Of a DNA stretch of 64,000 nucleotides, positions 55,310-64,000 are shown one piece after another. A program made the translations under genes and the position numbers. The notes beneath the pieces were generated by a model, which made no database searches, was not told where the DNA came from, and was given only the letters and a program-made list of their open reading frames with translations. Source of the DNA: Symsagittifera roscoffensis (Eukaryota > Xenacoelomorpha > Acoela > Convolutidae); NCBI RefSeq assembly GCF_963678635.1, contig NC_087063.1:10384386-10448385 (forward strand). The letters run 5' to 3'. Numbering within the stretch: the stretch's first letter is position 1; each line of letters starts with the position of its first letter.

Positions 55310-55960
55310 AGAGTCGATGAACGCGATGATATAGGTTGCAATGATTTTTTTTTCTGCAAAATTTTAAAATTTGTTCAGGCTGAGTTTTACTTTTTCGCGG
55401 TTTGTAATTTGATTTTGAAGTCGAGTTTGTTTCCTTGGTTAATAGAAAGGCAAACTCCACTATTGAACTGCAAAGGTGAAAGGTCACAAAAAAGGCGGTC
55501 GAACTCTCGTTTCAGAAATTGGTAATGCTTTTAAAGAACCGGTGAAGGTAGTTCAGACTGTAATATAGGTCGTGATAGTTTTTCTTTTTTTTTGTTTTTT
55601 TTTTGATAATTTTTCAGGTTTGAACCTACTTTTTCGCAGTTTGACTTTTAATTTTTTCTTAGTTCTTAGTTCAGTTCAATTCTTTTGTGAAAAGGGAGGC
55701 AAACTCTATTATCGATTAGCAGAGGTGTAAATGTCACAAAAAATGTGATCTTCTTCTGATTTTGAAAGTGGATTTTAATTATCAGATATCCCAAGCAAAT
55801 AATTTTTTTTTGAATTAATCATTTTTTCTTAATTGGGTGAATTTAAGTAGGTAAAAAACGTCGATCATAATTTGTTCTGGAACTTTTTTTTTGAAATTCG
55901 ATAATTGATGTTGGCTCTTTTTTTAAATCAAGTTTGATGAAAGTTTCATAATTTAAACTA
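55310..55960 (+). mobile_element. Two adjacent diverged MITE-like copies
   Basis: 'aagagtcgatgaacgcgatg' at about 55309 and 'ccggtgaaggtagttcagac' at about 55540 both lead into the family interior (gaaaggcaaactccactatt, caaaaaatgtgatcttcttc). No 3' terminus is preserved. Confidence 0.6.
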
Positions 55961-58351
55961 TGCATTTAAAGGAAAAAAATGACAACAATGACATATCAGT
56001 TACGAGACCTAAGCGTACTGAACAACAAGATCGCAAATGAGCATTTTTGGTAAACTTTGATTACAGGTAAAATCAAAATTGTATTCGACAGGGTTACTGC
56101 ATTTTGACGTCCTCCCAAAGGAACTAAATGTAAAAAAATACTTGGACACGAATTTCATACTTCTTCGTTATCTTTTCTTGCAGATTAGGAATACCTTATT
56201 ACGAAGTGCAAACAGCTTCTTGAGACGTAACCAGGCATTTTTGCGAGTTCTTAAAACCGCATTTTTTTCTGCTGCAGAACTTCTACAGCATGATTTAAGC
56301 TAATAGCTCTCAATCATGCGCACACGGAGATCGAGGGTTTACTTGTGACTAATTTGATCTGCAATATCCCCAGATCCCCAGTAAATGAACGAAATAAAGA
56401 CACTTATATTAGTCAAACGGTTCCTTGCTGATCCGACTTGTCGACTTGTGAAAAAAGTAAAGGAATATTTGCGCTCGAGGTGTTTTGTTTTCCGTGACAA
56501 CTAGCCAATAAAATTTTGAAGTAGTGCTCACCTAGCATTTTACACCTAGCAATAAAGTTCTATCTATCAGATATAAGGGTATTGAGCGCAAAGTTGAAAA
56601 ATCAACTGAGATTGTTTATTGTATATTACAGTAACTTGATAGTTGCAGTTTGAGATAGTTTTTGTTCCAACCATTGGAAATGGGGAGGAACTTTATATTC
56701 GAGTATGATTTAATTTTTTTCTTTTTGGTTTTCCACGCAAAATTAGCTACCATAAATAATCATCGGACTGGGTTGAGTGATATATCATATAAAAGCCCTT
56801 TGAGTCGTGATTCAAACATCATTGAAAAAATTCAAAATTGCTTCCCAGTGTCGAGAAAAAACCGGTATGAAATTTTGGTTTTTCGTCTAATTTCAAGCGA
56901 GTGAGCAGGCTTACCTTAGCTTGTTTATGCTTAGTTTAAGCCTTAAAATTTTAGTTTTACTCAAATGAGAGTTAGTTTTTGGAGTTTTTAGCTTCATCTT
57001 AGGAATCAAAAACTTGAAAAATTTGGGATAAAAATTTAAAAGTTTTTTTTTGATGTTTCTTGTTTTTCTTCAAAAATTGTTTTCTAATTCGCAAATTTTA
57101 CAATGACTGACGAAAATGTCTATGCTCTACTTTTTCGCTCAGATTATTTATACAGCACTAAGTTGAAAAATTAACTTTGTTGTAATCTTTTTGAGACTGG
57201 TCGGAACATTCGGGGCTACTTTTTGTATTTGTTAAAGGAAAGCGGCTATTTAAAATCCAAATCGAGTTTAGACTGGCCAGATGCTTTCTACGTTTTGTAC
57301 TTTCCATTGCGGAGTTGGGGAAGGGAGACTATGCAACTTTACAAAATGATAAAAGTTGCTCTGAAATTTTTTTTATTCTTTTTTTTTCTAATACAGAAAA
57401 CTTTTTTTCCTTGTTGAAGGGTGTCTGGACAATCGGGGCTTCACAAAACGTGTTTTACATTCTTATATACTGATTATTGTCTTTATACTGGTTGGTCTAT
57501 TGTCCCAGAATATCGAGTTGAGCCAGACGTCAGAACACAAAAATGTTGCTTTCGACAAAATCTAAACCACGATTTATATATGAGGGAAAGGAACAACATC
57601 CGAGCGTACAATTTATTTTTTTTAAAAATGATGTTGTGCCTTGTTTAAGAAAGACATGCCTTTTTTTTGGTTATTGATCCGACTTTCGATACAAAAGTAA
57701 CGGAATTTTTGTGCTCTGGTGGGTTTTTTCTTCAGAAAAATTTCGACTTTTCAACTAGCAATTTTCGACTGATTTTTTAAATATCATTGACAAGGGATTG
57801 TTCTCCTGAGCTTAAACTTGAAAAGATATTTCACCTGTGATCATTTTTTGTAAAATTTTGGGGTGAGGGTTGAAGATTGCCATTTTGGCCAATTTGGGAC
57901 AATTACCGCGCGATATATTTAGATTTAATCCGTCTTAGAAACCGTTCCTAATTGATTGAAACAAGCTTATTTGCAATAATTGATTTGTTACAAGGAGCGA
58001 AATCTAATTTTTGGGAGATGAATATATATGGCGTGTGGGGGACGATTTTCACTAAGAAAATTTCAAATTTCAGAATTTTTTTTTATTACATCTAATTTTT
58101 ATAGGTTATTAGTGCTCCATAAACCTTAAAAGGCAGTCGGAACATTCAGGGCTTTGCCCTGATACGAGCAGTCTTGTTGGGGGGATGTTCACTTGATCCG
58201 TCATTTTTTCTTCTTGTCGCTGGTGGACTTTCGTATTGGAACCTGATCTAAACTATATTTTATGATTGGATAAATTAGATATTTTACCACTGTAAAGTAT
58301 TTAATATTAACCAATCATGATCCATCTAACTAACAACCCACTTATTTGTAA

Positions 58352-58379
58352 GTGCTGAAATTACTTGTAATTTCAGCAC
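58352..58379. other. Perfect 13-bp stem hairpin
   Basis: gtgctgaaattac, tt, gtaatttcagcac: two 13-bp arms with a 2-bp loop, read directly. It lies near the left limit of the retroelement. Confidence 0.9.
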
Positions 58380-59075
58380 CAGAGAGATTTGAATTTAACT
58401 TAGAAATTAGTTGTCTCTCCAAGAGAACTTCAGCAGCCGCAATAAACCAGTATACTCTAGATCTATTGAGCCTAGCAGAGACTAGTTAAACACCCTGAGA
58501 CTAGAAAGTTTAAGAGTAAGATTAGGATCGGTATTAGACTAAGAAGTTGCACGAATCTATCCAGCCGAAAACAAGATAGCGTGACGAGCAGACGATGTAC
58601 CCTATCCGAAATTACTCTATGAGTTAACCACATCGGTTATAACTCATCTGGTGCGACCATAAGTCTCGAATAAGACCTTAATAGCTTAGATTTAACCAAA
58701 AATAGATTAGAACTTAGACAAAACATTTTAAAAATGTTATACGATGATAATTTAATCGAAATGTCTCTACGTCTCAATAGATCAGAGCCGATATTCCGAA
58801 CGATAACAGAACTACCCGGAATCGTAAGAAGACCTCGAACAAGAGACGACATACGACAAAGTAGAAACTTACCATATAGTTATATGATTGTACGGCAAAA
58901 GCCAACACAAACTTTTATATTTAGAATCTTATTAGCAATGAACTTAGATTTTCATTTGCAAACATAAAATCTTGAAGTCAATCTTCATAATCATTTCAGG
59001 CGCTAAACAAAATTATTAATAAACAATAACGATTGATAAAAAGATCCCAGATCGTTTTCTTAAATTCTGCAGCCT

Positions 59076-59142
59076 TATATAAAACATGTTTGATAAAATT
59101 GTTATTGAAAATGAAAACAAAAATTAGTAGCATGACAATAAA
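59076..59142 (+). promoter_or_regulatory. Putative LTR core promoter and poly(A) signal
   Basis: TATATAAAA at 59076-59084 and AATAAA at 59137-59142 are spaced as a TATA box and the R-region poly(A) signal would be in an LTR. No LTR pair can be compared in the window. Confidence 0.4.
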
Positions 59143-59292
59143 TTGTTAGTAATCATAAAATCATCTGTTGTCCCAGCTTCATCACCTAAACATAACAGCA
59201 ATCATAAGCTCACTAATATCATTGAAAAAATAAATCTTTTTCTTAAATAAATTTAAACCATTTTAAACTTAAATTCATTTAATTTTAAAATC

Positions 59293-59730
59293 AGATCATC
59301 AAGGCTTATCCTTGGATCTTGATTAATTTCCTATTTCACTAAATTCAAAAACCTGATCATCAAGGCCTATCCTTGGATCAAAAAGAACAATTTTGTTCTC
59401 TTCCACCCACTTAGCAGTGTCTAACGACCTCAAACGTCGATTCACTATCCAACCCTTCCAAAAAACCCAAGACTAATAGAATTTTTTCAACAAAACTAAC
59501 CATTCAAATTAGGATAAACAGTGAAGAACTTCGGTTATTCATCCTTCACTTATATACCTGAACCTAATTATACCTGAACCTTGTGGATCGATTTACTATT
59601 CTCCAACCCTTGAACACAATCACTACCCCTAAGTAAGATTAAGTAAGTTAACACCTTAGCTTATACTAGCCACGAGAAAGTAAGAAATCATTCTTCGGAA
59701 TCGATATACTTTTCTCTCCAACCCTGAACA
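59293..59730 (+). repeat. Repeated motifs in the retroelement leader
   Basis: GATCATCAAGGC and TATCCTTGGATC occur together twice about 60 bp apart (near 59295 and 59354); each can fold (CAAGG/CCTTG inside GATC ends). A second motif, roughly 'tcgatttactattctccaac' then 'cct', occurs near 59436, 59588 and 59700. Confidence 0.7.
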
Positions 59731-59829
59731 AATAGACCCAGGTTAAGCTAACCAAAAAATCGTAAGGACTAACAGTTTAAGAAAGTAGACATCATCTAAC
59801 AACTTTTTGCATCCCTCACCCTAAACCTT

Positions 59830-60297
59830 ATGTCGTTCAAAAATCTAGGAAATAAACAAACAATCGTTTTACACAACTGTGAATTAGATAACCAAAAATA
59901 CGATCTTGTAATCACACCTCATACACAAACAGTTGGATATATTAGAACAAAACGGCTAACAATAAAAAGAAAAATAATAAACAAACAAAGACAAATCACA
60001 CGAAAAAGATTTTCAAAAAATAGAAACGCATTTTCAGAATCAGAAGCCAGCAATTTAGATGAACTCTATAAATTAAAAGAATCGATTGATAAAAATTGTC
60101 CCATTCACGATCAATTATATTTTTCCGACTCAGAAACAACTTCAAATTCATCAAAAAGAGGAAAAAGAAGAATAAAAAAGCAATATAAACACAAACCAGT
60201 ACACTTGTATAATTGGAATCAACCAATTAGACACATCGATAGTTATATATTAACAGTCATTAAACAAAAAAATGAGCCACAGTCATACTCAAAGTGA
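59830..60297 (+). CDS. Retroelement open frame 1, unrecognised
   Basis: 155 codons from the ATG at 59830, Lys/Asn/Arg-rich with no domain I recognise. It overlaps the next frame at an A7 run (about 60268-60274), so it may be the N-terminal part of the same Gag-like polyprotein displaced by a one-base indel. It could instead be a separate small protein. Confidence 0.45.
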   Translation: MSFKNLGNKQTIVLHNCELDNQKYDLVITPHTQTVGYIRTKRLTIKRKIINKQRQITRKRFSKNRNAFSESEASNLDELYKLKESIDKNCPIHDQLYFSDSETTSNSSKRGKRRIKKQYKHKPVHLYNWNQPIRHIDSYILTVIKQKNEPQSYSK

Positions 60298-61567
60298 CGA
60301 TAGTCCAGATGACGAAGAGGTTTACCCCTTCCTCATAGATGCACCCGATAATAGAGGGCAGCATGACTTTTGCAAGAATTTACTCCTAAATTTGTTTGAA
60401 CCCGGAATCAGCCCATGCAAAGCAGAATTCCCAGATAAAAAAATCAAAAGACAATTTATTGAACATTATCTGAAAAATATATGTAATTTAACACAACAAT
60501 ACGGAATCTAAACCATAGAATTCAGCACACCAAATCCGAATCACCGTAAATATGTAATTCAAACAGACGATCTTGAATTAGAATTTTCAAAAGTATTCTT
60601 AGAATATATTAAAAGCATACAATATCATAACTCACAAAGAGCAAACTCTATTTTTACTAACGAAGTCTTTGCAATAATATATAGCTATGTTTCAATATTA
60701 GAAAAAACAGAATTTCAAAGTATCTCACCAACCGAAACATCCAAACATACAAAAGTACGACATGAAATCACACTATTTTCAACTTTTCTACATATAATCA
60801 AAGAAAATTTCACTAAAGACGAGGTTTCACAACACACAAAACATGACTTACAAAAAATTTTGGCATGGTTTATAATAGATTATTTCACACATAATATAGA
60901 CTTGATTTCACAAGCAAGAAAAAATTTCAGACCTCAAAATCCAAACGATGATACTGCCATCACAGAACAGTCAGACTACGTTTGGGACCCTGAATGGTCT
61001 TATCATGCATTTATAAATATCCCATAATCAATCTTAAGTCAAGGAATAAGTACAATATCTTATCAAAGAGATTATGTGAAAGTAGTACCACTGACCATTG
61101 ATGCAACACCATTAAACTACAATACATTTTTACCTGATACGCGAAATAACAATTTAAATTCGACCGTCATACACAATGAAAACCTTAATGGAACTAGGAA
61201 TCTTACACAACAAGATATCCAAACACTATCACACTTCATAAATGAAGAAATCGTCCAAACAACAACAACTACACAACAAAGTATTTCACCGATACATCCA
61301 AATTTAACAACACCAAAAAATACATACACTTCACTGGCACAAGTAACCTTACAATCGACCGCTAAACCTTCGGTTGCTACAAAATATTCACATATGGATT
61401 ACCAAACATATAGACCTATGACAGTACCGTCAAAAACACGAAAAACGTTCACAAGAAACACTTTTGCAGAACACAATTATAATTATTCACATTCATCAAA
61501 AACAAACATTCCCCACGAAAAACTTATAATAATCATGTATGTTCTCACTATTGGGATAACCCAATGA
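60272..61567 (+). pseudogene. Retroelement Gag-like frame with in-frame stops
   Basis: One reading frame stays open from 60272 except for stops TAA at 60509 and 61025, ending at TGA at 61565; another TAA follows at 61583 before the Gag domain frame continues unshifted. The text is Thr/Asn/Gln-rich in the last third, with an acidic N-terminus (DDSPDDEEVYPFLIDAPD). No domain recognised. Keeping one frame over 2.2 kb despite four stops suggests nonsense changes in a once-continuous coding sequence. Confidence 0.55.
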
Positions 61568-61621
61568 CAACAACCAACTCAGTAAATTTTCGAATTAATT
61601 CACATCCTCCACAGGATCGTA

Positions 61622-62482
61622 GTGAAAATTACTCATTCTTTCAACAAAACAAAAAAAAAGCAAGCACCTCATCATACGGATTACGATTACTTATCATCTG
61701 ATGATGATTATTTACAACCAGATATTTTTGCACCGTATACCCAAGAATATCGCGGACAAGGAGCGCAAAAACCTTATACATATTATAGAATTTTTTTTCA
61801 AAATCCAACAGATACACGAAATCAACAACCAATACAAATGCAAAATCCAACTAATACACAATCTTTTCAACCAATTCAACCACAAAACCCAATGATTACA
61901 CACTCGTATCAACCAACTCAAATGCAAAATGAAATACCACTCCCATATTATCTTCAACAACACGAAATAACAAAAAATCAACTTTCAAATTTTTCACAAA
62001 TGCCAAATGCCGCAGAATCACTACAGATGACAATGAATCCATACCTTATGGGTGGATCATCAATAAGATCAAATAAATCACTAATGGTATTCACAGGAAC
62101 AGACCCTGAATGTTCCGTAGAAGATTATTTAAATGCAGTAACAGCAAATTTAATTTTAAATATAGGACCTGAACCAATTAATACATCACTACATCAAAAT
62201 TGGATACATCGACGCACAGCGTTGATACAAACAAGCTTAGATGGCGCAGCTCAAAAATGGTTTTCAGTTCTACCCATAGAAATAAAATCAGACTGGAGAG
62301 GATTTACACAAGAAATTTCAAAAATGTTTGACTCCGAAAGAAATAAACAACACCAAAGAGTCTTATGTAATGAAATTCGCAGATTACCAAATGAAACCAT
62401 CAAACAATTAGCAGTACGTATCGAAACACTAGTTCGAAAAGCATATTCATTTAATACACATGACTTTAAAACGCAAAAATGA
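61622..62482 (+). CDS. Retrotransposon Gag domain
   Basis: The frame has Gln/Pro/Asn-rich repeats of the form QNPxxTxxxQPxQ (about residues 60-110), then a Gag core with FTGTDPECSVEDYLNAV, LDGAAQKWFSVLP and FTQEISKMFDSERN, the pattern of the retrotransposon Gag (capsid) family. The first codon reported is GTG, so the true start lies upstream in the same frame. It ends at TGA inside an A5 run; the homologous continuation is in the next frame. Confidence 0.8.
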   Translation: MKITHSFNKTKKKQAPHHTDYDYLSSDDDYLQPDIFAPYTQEYRGQGAQKPYTYYRIFFQNPTDTRNQQPIQMQNPTNTQSFQPIQPQNPMITHSYQPTQMQNEIPLPYYLQQHEITKNQLSNFSQMPNAAESLQMTMNPYLMGGSSIRSNKSLMVFTGTDPECSVEDYLNAVTANLILNIGPEPINTSLHQNWIHRRTALIQTSLDGAAQKWFSVLPIEIKSDWRGFTQEISKMFDSERNKQHQRVLCNEIRRLPNETIKQLAVRIETLVRKAYSFNTHDFKTQK

Positions 62483-62727
62483 CAGAAATTTTAATGATGA
62501 CTTTAACACCTCAATTAAGGAAAATAGCAATAAAAAAGAGAGCCTCTCATCCTTCTTCAATTCGAGAGCCAGATTTAGATTTTCGAAAACTAGTAGATAA
62601 ATTAGAACAAGCAGAAATTACAATGAAACTTGAAGAAACAGAAAATCTAAAACTACAATATGTTAATCGAATCGAAAAAAAAACACTACACATATCAATA
62701 ACATACAGGAATCAGATACAGTCCTAG
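62479..62727 (+). CDS. Gag continuation in a shifted frame
   Basis: 82 codons starting with ATGACA that overlaps the previous TGA. Reads MTEILMMTLTPQLRKIAIKK and LDFRKLVDKLEQAEITMKLE, a helical segment expected after the capsid core. It goes out of frame again near an A9 run (62674-62682). Confidence 0.7.
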   Translation: MTEILMMTLTPQLRKIAIKKRASHPSSIREPDLDFRKLVDKLEQAEITMKLEETENLKLQYVNRIEKKTLHISITYRNQIQS

Positions 62728-64000
62728 TTGAAAAAATCACTGAAATACTAAATATTTATGAAAAACACCCAAATTTTAAAAGCAAACCATCTTTCAAAAA
62801 ATGGTGTAATTATTGCCGACGATACGGACATAGTATTTCTGAATGTAGACAAAAACAACAAGATAACCAGAACAAACCTCAAAAGTATAAAGAACCAAAC
62901 AAATCATTCTATCAATATATGAAAAAAGATCAAAATCTACCAAACAAAAATGTATATAGTAACAACAGTTCAGGAAAACCACTTCCGAACAACACTAATT
63001 ACACAAGGAATCAATCACCATATAACTCTAGTTATAGAGGAAGATCATCAGAACGAATAAATACACAAAATTCTTCACAAAACCATTATAATCGATCAAA
63101 TAGTCGAAATAACTATACGAGATCAAACTCAAATGCAACACAATTTGTTTCTAGATCCAATTCCCGATCAAACCCAAGAAATATAAATTATTTCAATAAT
63201 CAATCACGAAACTCATCATATAACAGAAATAGAAACTATTCAAATAATCGAAACAGAAGTTATTCGAACAATCGAAATCAAAATTACCCGAACAATCAAT
63301 CAAGAAATAACTCATATAACAGATCAAACTGTCACAGATCAAACAACAATTATCAAAACAGATCACGAAATAATTCACAAAATCGAAATTCAAGTTATAA
63401 TAGTCGATATAGAAATTATTCTCAATCACCACATAGAAATAATAACCATTATAATAATTCTAAACATCGCTACAGAAGTAGTACACCAAAACATCAAAGA
63501 CATATTAATCAAATACAATCAAATGAAGAAACAACATCAGACCCCCCAGGTTTTGATGACACAGAAAATAACGAACTACAACTAAATCAAATAAACTGTG
63601 GATCATCAGACACAGAAAGTGATACAGAAAACACTATTTCCATCAATATGATAGCAGTCGAAAACGACTACGAACCTATTATATATGAACAACCTTTTAC
63701 ATCACATATATATGAAAATCAATTGGAACTCCTTCACAATTATTACATTGAACCCATCAATACTACACAAACTGCACAAGAAATAAAAGAAATTAACACG
63801 GTAAATAAACCCAATGAAAATCAAAAAACAAAATGTCTAAACACAAATCATATTTACCAAAATATACAAAAAGAACAACCCAGAGAAAAAATTTGGACAA
63901 TACCATTTCTCTTAGAAAGTCCAAGAAACAATAAATTTCAACCACCAGATCTTGAAATTGATTTTTTAATTGATTCAGGAGCAGAATCAAACATTATTAA
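62685..64000 (+). CDS. Nucleocapsid (CCHC) and aspartic protease start, runs off window
   Basis: Open to the window edge. The CCHC zinc knuckle CNYCRRYGHSISEC is at 62805-62846, followed by about 200 residues very rich in Asn, Ser, Arg and Tyr, then an acidic linker, then IDFLIDSGAESNII, the active-site motif of a retroviral-type aspartic protease (Asp codon at 63972). No ATG start is needed if it is translated as Gag-Pro. Protease beyond the first motif is outside. Confidence 0.85.

Larger units (their letters stand above)
53394..58300. other. Intron after exon 25, left of the retroelement
   Basis: Contains a foldback element (53925-54350), MITE-family segments (55190-55960), short segments related to 25880-28510 (56430-56510, 57660-57960) and the ~50-bp segment shared with 8433-8483 (58132-58180). 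No coding exon recognised. Confidence 0.6.
58300..64000 (+). mobile_element. LTR-retrotransposon-type element (probably Ty3/gypsy), 5' part, decayed
   Basis: From about 58.3 kb the + strand changes from T-rich to A-rich and stays so to the right edge. Order: putative promoter with TATATAAAA (59076) and AATAAA (59137), an untranslated leader with repeats, Gag-like open frames, a CCHC knuckle and the start of an aspartic protease. This is the Gag-Pro layout of LTR retrotransposons. Reverse transcriptase and the second LTR would lie beyond 64000, so LTR limits and superfamily cannot be fixed here. Several stops and frameshifts indicate decay or sequence error. Confidence 0.8.

Noticed and set aside
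58734-58967. 77-residue frame left of the retroelement's first Gag-like frame
   Set aside because: It lies in the presumed LTR/leader, has no recognisable domain and no repeat partner to support it.
58300-59200. Exact 5' LTR coordinates and primer-binding site
   Set aside because: Only one side of the element is in the window, so no LTR pair can be compared and no convincing tRNA-complementary site was found.

Overview
This window is animal genomic DNA. It is AT-rich, with long introns and many repeats. It holds 21 distinct exons (25 exon positions counting a duplicated block) of a ciliary/flagellar motor gene on the + strand. The species cannot be named from the sequence. The animal makes motile cilia or flagella, and its nuclear genes read with the standard code. 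It is probably an invertebrate, but that is inference.

Layout. Exons of one axonemal dynein heavy chain gene (outer-arm beta type, closest in wording to DNAH17 among the DNAH9/11/17 group) run from 232 to 53393, with both ends of the gene outside the window. I placed 25 exons by protein similarity, GT/AG sites and phase; without the extra duplicated copy they add up to 5217 nt, exactly 1739 codons. They cover the distal tail, the linker, AAA1 (Walker A at 15981), AAA2 (Walker A at 18483), AAA3 (Walker A at 34681) and the start of the region before AAA4. Several exons have no internal ATG and are easy to miss.

Two things break the regular exon/intron pattern. First, the 13.9-kb intron after the AAA2 P-loop exon (18510-32453) contains a complete, uninterrupted mitochondrial pyruvate carboxylase gene on the same strand (20904-24596, 1230 aa). 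Second, a 4773-bp block with four dynein exons (AAA2 Walker B to AAA3 Walker B) is present twice in tandem, at 30947-35719 and 35730-40502, with no difference found and 10 bp at the junction. All four exons are phase 0, so splicing both copies would add 412 residues in frame. This is either a very recent duplication or an assembly artefact.

The introns are full of short repeats: a roughly 450-bp MITE-like family with TIR AAGAGTAATGAACG and a terminal hairpin (about a dozen copies), a second MITE-like family with hAT-like ends, two large foldback elements, tandem arrays with periods near 170, 174, 76 and 300 bp, and simple repeats. A short open stretch at 52497-52640 carries a ubiquitin-specific-protease-like cysteine box.

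From about 58.3 kb to the right edge there is an A-rich LTR-retrotransposon-type element (putative promoter and leader, Gag, CCHC knuckle, start of an aspartic protease). It is interrupted by in-frame stops and poly(A)-run frameshifts and continues past the window. Its orientation is + and it appears to lie in the dynein intron that begins at 53394.
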